A model generated the notes under the pieces. It did no database searches. It was not told the origin of the DNA and saw nothing but the letters and a program-made list of their open reading frames with translations. This document shows positions 12,301 to 24,654 of a stretch of DNA of 64,000 bases, piece by piece; the first letter of the stretch is position 1; each line of letters starts with the position of its first letter. The stretch is taken from positions 1 to 64,000 of the forward strand of contig JABVXV010000220.1 in the NCBI GenBank assembly GCA_013365325.1. The letters are read 5' to 3'. This DNA is from Dipetalonema caudispina. Lineage: Eukaryota; Nematoda; Chromadorea; Rhabditida; Onchocercidae. The position numbers and the translations under genes were made by a program.

Positions 12301-13376
12301 ACAGTTTAAAAATTTTTCATACTTCTATGGTAAAGGCTTCATGATCATTATCCATTGGTATATTTCAAAGTATGCGACAAAATTACCGCCAAGATATCGA
12401 AATACTTTAGTAACTTTTGATACAAATTGCTTAGTCCCTATCGAAATTTCCCTTGAACTCTTGCCTTAAAATAAAATTCCGATATGGAACTTACTTCATC
12501 AATGACGCGATAAATTTGACCAAAGCCACCTCCACCGATCATTTTTTCAATTCGAAATTTGTAATCAATCATTTGACCCTCTTTAAAATATTGCGGAGCA
12601 TGTCGCCCATGTGGCTGATTTCGCTTAGCATACTTCAAATTAACTTTGTCCTGTCATATTTTAAATTAATCAATTTACGAACATTCTAAAATCCAGTTTA
12701 TAAATGAATTCAACAGCAAAACACAATTTGTTTAACAAGGAAGTAAAAAAATACATAATACATTAACAAGAATTTTACAATTTCTTTAACTGAGGGAACT
12801 CTGATCGGCAGAAATTTGTGAGAGTACAATTGTAGTAAATCATAATTTGGTTCATTTTTTGAAAGCAATTGAGAAGTGAGATAGAATTTGAGATTCGTCA
12901 ATCAAAATCAGCATTTTCTATAGACTTTTCAAATAAACAATGTGTGTATATTGAGAGGTGATTCCTTTTCCTTTATTTTCCATCTAGGTCAATCCTTTCA
13001 TATATTCACCGATCTTTTAGATCGATCCTTTCATCTATTCTCTATCTAGGTCAATCTTTTCATATATTCTACATCTAGATCGATCCTTTCATCTATTCTC
13101 CATCTAGGTCAATCTTTTCATATATTCTACATCTAGATCGATCCTTTCATCTATTCTCCATCTAGATCAATCCTTTCATCTATTCTCCATCTAGATCGAT
13201 CCTTTCATCTATTCTCAATCTAGATAGAACCTGAACTTAAAAATATGCAATAATGAAGATTTTTGTCATTTTTCTATAAAATATGAGTTAGTAATTTCCG
13301 GATTAATGTTACGATACAAAACATTTGTAAGCAAATTTACCGCCTCTTCATTGGGAATTACTTGGATATCGGCCAT
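9325..13376 (-). CDS. TTBK-like protein kinase (CK1 superfamily), complete
   Basis: Eight exons join without a frame conflict: 13341-13376, 12495-12650, 12140-12256, 11549-11727, 10958-11144, 10478-10614, 9779-9875 and 9325-9396. They give 326 residues from MADIQVIPNEEA to a TGA. The kinase core is intact: glycine loop IGGGGFGQIY (~50-59), AIK lysine (~73), HRDVKPSN (~162-169), DFG (~185) and the CK1-group signature RGTMRYVS. WSLFYSLIELIQGTLPW and PDYELL place it in the tau-tubulin-kinase branch. Nematodes have many such kinases, often made in sperm. It phosphorylates protein Ser/Thr; its substrate is unknown. It has no long C-terminal tail, ending soon after YDWE. The exon 6/7 join uses the acceptor giving GRLVPKEM; an alternative upstream acceptor breaks the frame. 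Confidence 0.9.
12984..13225. repeat. 29-bp minisatellite in kinase intron 1
   Basis: About eight units of a 29-bp repeat built on GATCGATCCTTTCATCTATT and a CTCCATCTA end lie between kinase exons 1 and 2. Two unit types alternate, one starting GATCGATCC and one starting GGTCAATC with ATATATTCTA. The array therefore has a partial 58-bp higher-order period. The first unit is a few bases longer. Confidence 0.9.
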
Positions 13377-15502
13377 GGTGTAGTTCTTCTATTTTCTCCC
13401 CGCTTTAATTATTCCCACTTGTTGCTTTTTTTCTTTTTTGAATAAATAACCAAATATAGTACCAGGAATTAAACTAAACAAAGAGTTTTACAGTTGCCGT
13501 AATCGTGGATTTCTTCCAGAAAATTAGACTTTTGTAACACATCTTGGATATTGATTAATGATCAAAGGATAAATTTTTGAGATATAATCGTCTGAAATTA
13601 AATTAATTCATTTAGTAACTTTCATCCAAGCATAAGAGATTTGGTCAGCTAAGATTAAGTCTAATATTCCACAACAAAATTATTATACGTCTGAATTGCA
13701 GCTTATCACAAGTTTTGAGACCTCATTCATCGTAAAAGTTTCACTAACGTAAGCAAACTCTAACTGAAAACTTTAATAATCTATTTGATAGTTTGAAAGG
13801 TAATAGTATTAAATGTTTAGCTCTTACTTTTCACTTACTTACTAAGGCTCAGCACGCTAGGCCATTTCAATATCTATTAGTTATCAGTAACGCAAACCGT
13901 CTTAAATATCCGGCCACCACACAGCAGATAATAAAAATAAAATGCCTGTTCGATTTAAATTTACAATTTATACATTTTAAAGTTAGCAAAATGCATAAGT
14001 GGACAAATTTTCAATTTTAGCTAATGCGTTTGGAAAAAAATAGGAAAAATTATTCGCATTGTTAACAAATTTAATGTAACACTTCTCATAGTAAGAGTAT
14101 CATATCATTCGGGACCATATCGCTTTTGCAGAATTCAGTTGGAAAGGGTAAAAAAGTTACTTATCAGTTGTTTCCACATCAAATGATGGGATACTGGAAA
14201 TAGACAAACTCCTTCTCCTTCTTCTGTAGGAATGATAGTTAAGAAGTATCATTAACGTTAAATATTGGTCGATTCATAGAAGAAATGAATTTGAATTTTT
14301 TTTTTCTGCTAAGCTTAGTTTAATCTACCAGAATTCAAAATATTTCGCGGTTTTACTGGGAATGTACAATCAAATTAGTTAATGTAACACTTTTTAAGTT
14401 CTTACCTTATTAATTAACATTTTTTTCACAATATGATGGGTAATGATTTAACAAAGGTTGAGAAAGATGGCCATCAATTCGAAGAAAGCAAAATGGGAGA
14501 ATGGTTATTAAGATGACAATTTAGGATACATCTAAGAAGTATATTCACCAATGAAATGTACGGAAAATTGCAATACCTTCAGTTAGCATTGGTCAACAAA
14601 AGAGCTTAATTTTCTAGAACAACACCTGGCAATTGTATGTTTCAAAGATTGAACAAATTGGCTGACAATATTATCCGTTCATATTCTCGACAATTTTCTG
14701 TGAACAATATGATTTCACAATCAGTGGGATGTAAAAATTACCTCTCGGGAATTCATCGACAGTTCATGGGTTTTTACGACACAAAAATAAAGAAAATTGT
14801 TTCACACTGACAAAAATACATGATTGTGATGGCCGATGATCTGATTAGGAAATATATATGTTCAAGGCTAGCCATAATTATTTGGAATTTCCAATCAGAG
14901 AACGCGTATTGACCTGTTGTTAGCTTAATTGAAATGCAAAAAAACCGATGGATGAATGAATTCGCCTCTTCCATTTATCATTTTTTTAAATTATCAAAAA
15001 ATTGCATATTCTTTTTCTATGAATTAAATATTGCGAATTTTCGACAATAGTAGGATAAAGTTGTTCAGAAATATTATTCATTGAAAATTAGCAGTGAACA
15101 TCGATGTGTGGGATTTATTTATCATAATCTGTATAGAATTTATTTTACCATAATCCTTATCGACAAGATTTTATCTCGATGAAACAAGGAAAAAAAAAGA
15201 AGAAATCTTACATTATCAACTTTTTAGTAAAAATATATTTTTGATAAATAACTTAACTAATGTTTTACTTGGCCATAATTTAATTGTTCTTTGATAAAGC
15301 ATTTCTTTTTTTTAATACATCCAATTGGATTATATTTGATGTAGTTTGAATACTATTTACAGGCAGTTTTTAAAAAGTTTAACGAATGAAATGACTTAAC
15401 AAACACTGAATGATATTTTGGTGCGGTAAAAAAAATAGGTGAAAATACCACCCAAATTTGATTTGAATCCATAATTTTAGACCAAAGTTTGTTTGGTTTA
15501 TA
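13377..15502. other. Intergenic, no gene seen
   Basis: About 2.1 kb of AT-rich DNA holding the upstream side of the kinase gene and the downstream side of the next minus-strand gene. Open frames at 13793-14020 and 14774-14974 have no motif, no splice support and random composition. Confidence 0.5.
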
Positions 15503-17580
15503 TCAGATGCACACTGATTTGGATAGTGCTTGAATTGTTGGAGATGGATGAGTTGGACAGGTGAGTGCTTTACTGTAACTGGGCAAAGGTGGTACTTCAT
15601 CATCGTTCAATGGGCTAGCATAGCATGAGCCTTGTGAATCACATTTGATCATATATGGTTTACTATAATCAATCGGAGGTGGAACATTGGCCGGATTAAC
15701 ACCTGAAATATCTGGGCTTCATGCAGTCTTTAATCGTATTTATAAATACTGAATTTCAAAAAATAAATCATTACAATTTAGAATTTGGATAATGTTGAAG
15801 CTGTGAAAATTTGTCCATTGCATTAATTCTTAAAATTATCTGCTAAAATAATAGTTAAGGCCAATTAATAATAGATGTCAAATGGCTACTTGAAAAGTTT
15901 ATGACCAAGTTAAATGCAAATAACATTTTCTGAAAAGCTAATCAAAGCAAAATTTTACTCATAAATTATTTACGGACGATTTTTTGAGTTACTTCTAAGT
16001 TGGAATAGTTTTTTTTTTTTGTTTTCCTTTTGAATGTGTCGGACATCCGGAAAAATTTTATAATTTTCCTTTTGAATGTGTCGGACATCCGAAAAAATTT
16101 GATAATAATTATGTTTAAACAAAAATAATTTGTGTTGCAGAAATACTCTCATTCGAACGATCCATAACAAAAATTGTAATTTAATGAATGTTATAATGTA
16201 TAACATAAATCATTTAGCTTTTATTATCATCCATGCTTAAGCTAAGATTGTAAAACAATGTGCTTTGTTATCCATGCTTACAATAATACTCTCTGTTCTC
16301 TGTAAACCACTCCAATTCCACATTTTTATATCCCAGGATTTGGCATTATTCTTCAATTTCAATTTCAACCCTTACTTCTTGTTCTAATGTACTGATCAAC
16401 AAAGTTTGTTTCTACATGTTGTGGTATTATGCTACACTACAATCTAAATCCAAGTGAATCTTTCCTGAATCAGTGAGTTAAAAAAAATTCCCAAAATGGT
16501 TAACTCTATTATTGATCATTCACTCACAAATATCATGGAACATCTAAAAGAGAAATCATTCTTCATCAAATATTCCACTGTACCTAATCAAAGCTTTCCC
16601 AAAACAATAAAAAAGTTACAACAACTAGTTTGAAGATATTTACCATTAAGATTATCGTTTCCATTTTGATCAATAGTCCTTGGTTGTACGCAACAGGTAC
16701 ACGTCCATAGAAAGCATACACCGCTAACTATGACGCAAAATGAGACAAATTGACAAACCATTTGGCAGCCTGTTAAATTACGAAGGAAAAAAAAAAATCC
16801 ATGTAAGAAATCAGAGAAAAAAGAATTTCAAAAGTATGAAGTAAAGAAGTAATTGAAACAAAGCATAATCGTATCGTAAATAAAAGTACACTTTTCTTTT
16901 TTTTTTTTTTTTGCATGAACAAAATTCTTGAGAGATTGATCAATTTTTTTACGTAAATCATTGAGATTACCAGGTTAATCTGCTACAGTACGACTCGTAG
17001 TTGGCGTAAATGCTTACAGCGATTTGGGAAGGGATAATATTAGCTTTCTGAAAGAAGATCTCAAAGCTTCTGATACTTTTGCTTAATCTATCGTTAACTA
17101 CGAGTATTTCGTCATATCCTGACCTTACAAACCGTCCTGTACGAAACTGTCTCGACCTCGCTAATCCAAAAATGAATGATTAGATAAAAGTTTATCTTAA
17201 ATTACCCTTGTTATGATTGCATTACGAATAAGCAGGACTTTAAATCGAATTTTACAGGAATTGTAACTTTTGATAATTTTTCCTTTAATTTTATTTCAAA
17301 GAATTTATTAAATCTTTAATTTTATTCCAAAAAATCAACAGCAATACTTACTTGCATTATTTTGATAAACATAATTGTTAGTAGTGGCAAAAATATTTGG
17401 ATATGCAATTTTCCTCCGCGTCAATTCCAAATGCTTTTGCAATATGCCTTCTAGGATCTCTCGGAACTGCTGCTCCGAAATATTTCGAATATTTTCCCTT
17501 GACACATTAGAATAAACTTGATCAACAATTTCCGTAACTTCCTTATCATCGAACGTGTGGAATGATTTATGATGAGCCAT
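15503..17580 (-). CDS. Cys-rich single-pass membrane protein with Pro/Tyr tail
   Basis: A five-exon model is in phase throughout: 17352-17580, 17129-17160, 16987-17047, 16644-16769 and 15503-15702, about 215 residues. It starts MAHHKSFHTF (the frame's earlier TTG is not used). Residues 1-76 are soluble and helical with no signal peptide. A membrane segment follows, CQMVCQFVSFCVIVSGVCF, with cysteines on both sides (YCCQMVC, WTCTCC) that suggest palmitoylation or pairing. The tail is rich in Pro and Tyr (NVPPPIDYSKPY, EVPPLPSYSK) and ends SKSVCI. This layout resembles adaptor-type membrane proteins such as Shisa- or WBP1-like families, but I cannot assign it. Exons 1, 4 and 5 are firm. The two small middle exons rest on phase agreement, and one uses a weak donor (GTAGCA). 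Confidence 0.6.
16022..16105. repeat. 42-bp tandem duplication
   Basis: Two adjacent 42-bp units share CTTTTGAATGTGTCGGACAT and differ at two positions. They lie in the last intron of the Cys-rich membrane-protein gene, next to an LTR fragment. Confidence 0.85.
16190..16350 (+). mobile_element. Diverged fragment of the LTR family
   Basis: The stretch with AACATAAATCATTTAGCTTT, CATGCTTAAGCTAAGATTGT and GTAAACCACTCC matches the middle of the LTR at 1236-2056 and 45015-45656 in the same order. It has internal losses and more substitutions, so it is an older copy. Both ends are unclear. Confidence 0.6.
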
Positions 17581-18123
17581 TGTCAAATTCAATTTAATTG
17601 ATTCATGCTGAAATTAATTGATTATTTTTTTCTGAAATAAAAACGAAATTGCAGCGCGGAATATTTGAATCATGTTAAAATAATTTGCTCTGAGTCCTAT
17701 AGAAAAGAATTCTAAATGTTTCTCTTCAAGCTTACGGCAATAAATTGCTTATAACTTAATTTTTAGGGTTCAGTTTCAAATATAAGTGGAATTTTTTGAA
17801 TTATCCTTCTGATTAACATTGCGCTGGTTCTTTATTCAAAATCGCTTAATTTAGCATTACTTGATAGCAATACATGCACCTGAAGTATTTGTAATGATTT
17901 TTTTTAAAGCTATCCAAAGTTTGCAAAAAAGTTAAACACATCGTAGGATGATATTTAGGCGATGTGCATATTACCAACAATTTATTGTTAGTGAAAATTT
18001 AATTACATTCCTTAGTCCTAATTAAAGTAAATTAAAGTTGTATCGGATCGCTACAAGTAAAACAGGAACGAATTTTTTTGTTGATTCCCAAGACTTGAAT
18101 TTCTTCGATTTAGTTAAAATGCA

Positions 18124-18606
18124 TTAAAAATTTGAGGTAACATTATTTTCAACGTTACCACCTCTTATACCTTTCAAGTGTAAAATTTTTGAACAAACCA
18201 AATTTTTTGCGTTGTTTTTTTCTTTGTGTATGTTATCTTTCTTAGTTATATGTTTACTATCATCAAAGATAGCATATGACGGATACTTGAAATTTGTTTT
18301 ACCGTTTCGCCTATCTACTTTGTAGGTATGAGAAAAGATTGGAGTAGAATTTACATCGTCACTGGAACGAGAATCACTGTCGATCCTTACACTTTTCATC
18401 ATTGGCTGTTGTTGTTGTTGTTGAATTAGGCGCTTTTCGGATTCAACGATAGCAATTAATTGATCATAGTCAGAAAAATGTCTGCTTCGGTTAGATAGTG
18501 AAGCAGATTCACTGGATAACAGTACAAACGAGAATATTATCAGTAATGTGATAGCAAACATACGAAGCGCCGAATTTCTCTCGTACGAGCTTATATGCAG
18601 AAACAT
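18124..18606 (-). CDS. Secreted peptide-like protein, possible neuropeptide precursor
   Basis: A single open frame has two in-frame starts. The upstream Met gives 160 residues. The inner Met (18561) gives 145 and is preferred because it puts MFAITLLIIFSFVLLSSESA right at the N-terminus as a signal peptide. The mature part has a polyglutamine run (~6 Q), a serine/aspartate stretch (RIDSDSRSSDDV), and candidate dibasic sites (EKR, VDRRNGK, ITKKD). The segment between two of them, including FKYPSYAIF, could be a released peptide. No Gly amidation donor or repeated peptide is seen, and I recognise no known neuropeptide family. A donor-like GTAAAC near the AIFDD codons could mean the 3' part is spliced differently. 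Confidence 0.5.
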   Translation of the reverse strand: MFLHISSYERNSALRMFAITLLIIFSFVLLSSESASLSNRSRHFSDYDQLIAIVESEKRLIQQQQQQPMMKSVRIDSDSRSSDDVNSTPIFSHTYKVDRRNGKTNFKYPSYAIFDDSKHITKKDNIHKEKNNAKNLVCSKILHLKGIRGGNVENNVTSNF

Positions 18607-20178
18607 TTCAGGAAATGAAACATTGGAGCAAATTAACGATATATGTATTGTTTAAGCTTTTGCTGAAAAATTGAAAGAGTATTAATTTTGGATGAAAATT
18701 AAATAATGTTTTCAAATTTTGATCCATAAGAGAAGTAGAATGTTATTTGAATAAAGGTGATAATTTAATTGAATTTAAACGAAAAAGGTAGAAAATTAAA
18801 CGAGAAAAATTAGTAAAATCAACAACACATTTGCTACTGCTAGCAGAAAAATTTAACAATCGAATCTAATTTGACGATAATCAGCTGTGATGAAAATTTG
18901 AGAAATGCAAAGAAGAATAGGTGGAAAAACTTTAGACTGTGACGATTTTACCGGAAGTAAAGGATCGAAACTAAAAATAGATGAATGGTAAAATTAGATG
19001 ACGAACAAAATCAAACTATGAAAATATTATCATCTGAGATGTAATGCTTTCTAAAAAGACTTATTGATGATCCAATTAGAGAATGGATGAAAAATAATTG
19101 CCTGATCAAATTTATTTTCAATAATTTTTTTTTCCAACGAGAACAATAAAAGTTACTGAAGAACGATATAAGAAAGGAACTAAATGTCGAAAAATTGTTG
19201 AATAAATAAATTTATCAATGTATAGCTGACTTAGTAACATCAAAATGAATGAGACAATTTCGGATTATCGCCATATTCAACGACATCGCTGTCCACCTTC
19301 TTCTATCAATAGTACTGTCCAGCTTTTCCTATTATCATTATTATCCATTTTTATTTAATAATTTCGAATGAACATAAAGTTTGAAAATGAGATTGTAACC
19401 AGTGAAGAAAAAAAAAAAAAAAAAATGTGTCAAATTTAGCGAGTTCAACGTACCTTTCATATAATACTAATTTTATCTTTTGAATTATTATTCATCAACA
19501 GGGACCTCTTTACTGTATATAACAATATATATTAGTGAGAAGTATCAGAAATTCCACTTTTGATGGCATTGATGCGCAAACATCTATTATAAAGAATAAT
19601 TTTCTTATCCTTCTCATCTCTTTACACCAACTTCTCTTCCTCTTCTTTTACTCTTATGTTGTGAATAAAATTTTAAATGAGTAAATTTTAGAGTTAAATA
19701 ATGAAATTTTACAAAATTCTCAGTAATATTAGCAATTTAAATAGTTAATATTCTTTGGATAAGCTTTTTATAGTAAGTAAACAAATATATCCGTTTGTCA
19801 TCAAATAAACAATATGTAAGATGTTAAAATAAAAACTTTTAATTAACTGTAAATAAATCTCATTTTAGGAAGAATGGCAACAAAAAAATTGTTAGTCAAA
19901 GATGGAACAGTTAGTTTAAAAAACAAAAAAAGATATTTGTTGAGATGAAATCAAAAATGATGTGAAAAACTGATGTTCTAGCAAAAAAATCATCGATCCA
20001 ATGATTGAATTGTAATAAATGAACATGTAAGTACGAGTGATCCATAATACTGGCATGCTGATAACAAATTGGAATATGAATATTTCGTGTAAGAAAAAAA
20101 AAACAAGAAAACGCAAAATTTTTCAAAGAAAATGTTGAAAAAGAGTGATAATTGTCGAAAAAAAAATGATTGAGTAGT

Positions 20179-20461
20179 GGTTATTTATCAAAATACCTGT
20201 AATTTACGTGAGATTTTCCAAATACTTGTAGCGGTTGTAAAATATTTTAAAGTAAACACTAAAATTTCTAAAATAAAAAGCTAAAAATAGGAGGAATATT
20301 TCAATTTTTTCATATGTGATAAGAAAGCATTAAAATGAAGTGATTTTTTTTTTCAGATGGTTATTTATCGGAATATTTATGATTTACCTGGAATTTTTCA
20401 AATGATTATAATAGTTGTAAAATACCTTCAAATGAACATTAAAGTTCCTAGAGTATGCAAT
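20179..20461. repeat. Diverged ~100-bp direct repeat, spacing ~180 bp
   Basis: Two segments (about 20179-20281 and 20358-20461) share a common order of words: GGTTATTTATC, then AATTTAC or GATTTACC, then TTCCAAAT or TTTCAAAT, then TTGTAAAATA and AACA.TAAA. They look like an old local duplication. Confidence 0.6.
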
Positions 20462-20634
20462 AAGCAAACTTCAAGATGAAGTGATATTTCTAGGCAAAAG
20501 TTAACTTCTCAAAAGTAATGCTCATCATTAAATTACTGATTGACAGTAGAGAAGAATTTATAACCCTTTTTTTTTTAAATCAATCGCATAAAAAAATATT
20601 GATAAAGTATCAAAATCTTCCAATATTGCTAAAA

Positions 20635-20635
<1 letters not shown>

Positions 20636-20671
<36 letters not shown>
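20636..20671. repeat. Poly(A) tract
   Basis: An uninterrupted A run of about 36 bases, the longest in the window. No transposon body is seen directly upstream. Confidence 0.9.
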
Positions 20672-20673
<2 letters not shown>

Positions 20674-23600
20674 AAAATTGAACTGTTTTGATAGAATAAA
20701 AATACAAGGTAAAAAGAAATGAGAAGAGAGTTCTATGACAGAATGATTGATAATTTATTTTGTCACACCATAAAATGCATACTCATGAAGGTAATCGCAT
20801 AAAATAATAAAATAGTAGATGCAATGATTTTAAGTTTGTCTTCTTCTTTTACAATTTTTGTTTAACGAATAATAATAATAATTGTTATTTTTAAGTGTCA
20901 TTTTCTTTTTTATCATACACTGTTATTATCAACAATATCATCGTCATTTTTCCTTTCATATCTTTTCCGACTGATTAGTGAGTAAAGTACAGAAGTTATT
21001 ATCATATAACCATTATCATATAACGGATATAATATTAGTAGTAGAGAGAAAAGTAAGCAACAGTTTTTTTTTTTTTTTTCCTTATCTAAATTATTATGCA
21101 TAATAATAAAAGTTAATCATTTCTCTTTTTATCTTTTATTTTTTTTGAGAGAGAAAAGGTTTGAAATAGTTGCAAATATAATAAATGATAAAATAAAAAA
21201 AAGGAAAAAGAAGTTTCAAAAAATATTAGCACGAATAATTACAATGCAACCAAAATAACTGTTTAAAAAAAAAAAATAAAAATGCATAATTCAATGAGAA
21301 ATCTATTATTATACAATATTGCATAATTAAGATTACAGTTCTTATTGATTTACGTTTAATGTATTACATTTCCACATGATTTAGAAGAATTAAATTATTT
21401 CAATTTCATTTAAGTAAGAATGTTGGAGCGAAAAGATACTGATGAAACGAATTGATTGTCAATTTTAATTCAACTTTCGTCAATTTTAATATATTGAGAC
21501 TAAAAATAAGGACATAAATAAAAACAATTATGTTGACAGTTTGCTTGCGAAAAAAGAATGCTGTGACAAATGTATTCAAATACAGTGCTTATCGAACAAT
21601 TTATCGGAATAGCCGTTCGTCTTCAAACCTGTAAAACATTAATACACAACTAAAATAATTCTCCTACAAAATTTTACAAAACACGAAGAGGAAGCTATAA
21701 AAAAAAAAAATAAAGCACTCAAATTGGGTGAAATGATAAGTAAACAAATAGGTAAAAATGCAAATTAACAACTAGCATACGCTGTTTCAAAATTGAAAAA
21801 AATAAAAATGATGAAAGTAAAATTTTTGCATGGGGGGCAAATTCAACAATCCAAATTTTTTGCATCAGTCGATACTTCAATGAAATTTAGGATTTCTCTT
21901 AGACTTCAGCTTTCAGTGTAATAATAAATAATACATGAAAAAATAAATAAATAGTAAGGCCCAACTAAAGAACAAAGTTAGAAAGGCCTACTAAGGATTC
22001 ATTGCATCTAACTTTAGTTATGTCAATAAATTTCAATTGCAAATATTATTTTTTCCTTGAAATGTTTGATAAATATCTGAAAAAAAAATGGGAAAATATT
22101 TAAGTTTATTTGACAAATATAGCATGTTTCGAATTCAGTTAGTTCTACTTTAACGATTATTCATCTATGCTTACAAATATGAAAAGATTGAATTAACCAT
22201 CAAAACGATATGTACAATTCTTCCGCTTTATTCTTGCATTTATATTACTGCTAGAAAATAAAATAACATATATATAATTGAAATTTGTTGAGAGAGCCAA
22301 ATCAGATGCGGTAAATTTCACAGTAAAATATAATTTTTATATTTCAATCACTGCCAAATTCTTATTAAGATTGAATCATTTTCTATTACTAAAAACAATT
22401 TAAATGGAGCTAATTGTGGTCCATTTCACGAAATATCAATAAGTGTGCAGAGAATTTCAACACAGCTGAAAGTGTATCAGTAAAGATCAAAGAAGTTTTG
22501 GTTGCTACGATCACTTCTTTCATCGATTTTTGAATAAATCATTTTTTTTTCAATAAAAAAAATTCAAATACAGCGAATAAAGTTCACAGTTATAAGTGTC
22601 TCTTTTGCAATTTGTTTAATCTCAACTGAATAAACAATACTTATCACTTAAGTTTCAACAAGGAAAATTTGCATAAAATGTGCGAAAAAAAGGAATTTCA
22701 ATAGAAATAAAGAAACTGAAATAAAAAAATTATTATAAAGGAAGGTAAAAAAAAAAACTCCAAATTTGCTATTTTTTTTTTCTACTGGATAGATTGAGAA
22801 ATAAGAGAGAAAATGAGCCATTCATTCGAACAAAATGTTTTGTACGAAGAAAAAATAAATTTTTGATTATAATATCAAAGTATAAATCAATATTGTATTA
22901 GATAAGACAAAATTAGCATGTGCTAATATTGAATCGAAATTTAAAATAACTTAATAGCCTTTTAATGACGTTTGAAAGTTGCTCAGTGATATGAGCATCT
23001 ATAATTTAAAGTTTTAATAAGTCACTTGAAAACTAGTTATTGTGAAGTCTTGCACTAATACAACATGAAGCTATTAATTAACGAAATGAAATTTTCTTAA
23101 AAAAGAAAAAAACAAGCTTTGGTTCTTACTGTCTGAAATTACGTTCAATAACAAAACAAAAAAAAAAAAAAAGTGCATTGAAAAAGAACTTTTGACAAAT
23201 AACTGTTTTATCATTATCATTGAAATAAATTACATTTCTGAATACATGAAGAAACAATGAAAGAAAGAGTGATAATTTCGCTAATTAAGTAGAAATAAAA
23301 AGTTACGACAATGTTGAAAATTTAACGATTTATGAAAAAGATTGAATTTTAATAATAATTGTTTCGGTTTGAAAAGTGAGCAATGCTGATCGTTTTCACT
23401 AGCTATCATTAAAGATTATGATCCATCTTAATGATTTATTTGAAAATTTTTTATGATTCTTCTGTTTTTTTGAGCTTAACTTAATATATTTGAAAATGGC
23501 AATGAAATAAGAAAGGAGAAATGAATTTACATACTTTCTCTCCTACGGTGTACAATGTCTTCTGCGACATGTTTGCCATTTTAGAAATTGATGGCTGATG

Positions 23601-24498
23601 TGCAGATATTTTTAAATTGAAAAAAAAAAAAAAAAAAAAAGAAAAATAAGGAAATAAAAAAACGTCTTTGAAAATGATTTTGCTCTCCTATCTGAGTTTT
23701 CAAGAAATTTTTCAATTGTAAATATAAACAATCTTTTTTATCTTTCAAGTTTTTTGATCTGATTTCATCTAATTTTCATTTTTTTCTTGCGATTGATGGC
23801 ATAAAACTCATAGAAAATATCGAATGCAATAATTAATTTTATATCATTTGGTCGTAATTTTTGTATCATTTTAAATCAATGAAATATTTTAGTGTATTTT
23901 AATTGAATTAAACTTTTGATAATGTTTTAATGTTTCATAATTCTACTTTTCATCATTTTATTACATGATAAACAGAAAAAATTTCTATATCAGAATGGGA
24001 AACCAAGATTATATTGAGCCAAACTAACATTCGATTTGTTAAACCAATTAATAGGTGATTTTGATTGAACCATCTACTAGCACTTCTTTTAGTTTGTCAT
24101 AAAATTCATTCTCCCTTACCTGATTTAATTTCAAATCTTAAAATTAGAATATATGTTTCAATTATTTTATTCGAAAATAAAAGGAACAATCAAAAAAGGT
24201 ACCAAACAAAAAGAGCAAATATGAACAATAAGCCAGCAAACAGTGAGATTATATGAAATGTTTATGTAAATATTATGTTGAACTTTTTGCATACAATATT
24301 CAATAGAAAATTATTTATCAATCATATTATCAAGTTTCCAATTCATCCAAACAATCAAAATTTCTAAGGTTTTCTGTCCTATGAAATTTTAGCCAAATTT
24401 GACCTTACTACACTTATTTGCCATACTTCTAAATTAGTTATAGTATCTTCTTTGCTTCCATTCCATCCTATTCTAATCATTTAAATCATTCAAACTGA

Positions 24499-24654
24499 GC
24501 TATCATCATTTATGACGAAAGCGAGAAGTTTGTAAAATTGCCCTCTAAATTTCCTCTAGAAGACATATATCATTGGATAAAAAATCCGCAGAAATATATA
24601 TTCGTGAAGAAAGAATGTCATACTTCTAATTGGAGAAAACCAAAAAAAAAAAAG
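24499..24654 (+). other. Possible orphan exon
   Basis: An open stretch (phase 1 in, phase 0 out) has good protein-like composition, including KFPLEDIYHWIKNPQKYIF and a basic end WRKPKKKK, followed by donor GTAAAAG. It lacks an ATG, and its phase does not join the SH2 exon at 26134 directly. It might be an upstream exon of that gene if one more small exon lies between, or chance. Confidence 0.25.

Larger units (their letters stand above)
18607..24498. other. Gene-poor AT-rich region
   Basis: Nearly 6 kb with no supported exon on either strand. It is filled with homopolymer A/T runs, AAT-type low complexity and a diverged duplication. Open frames such as 19911-20126 and 20913-21101 are of random composition. 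Very short or peptide-only exons could be missed here. Confidence 0.55.

Noticed and set aside
13793..14020. 75-residue frame
   Set aside because: No splice signals, no motif and no ATG at its start; composition matches background.
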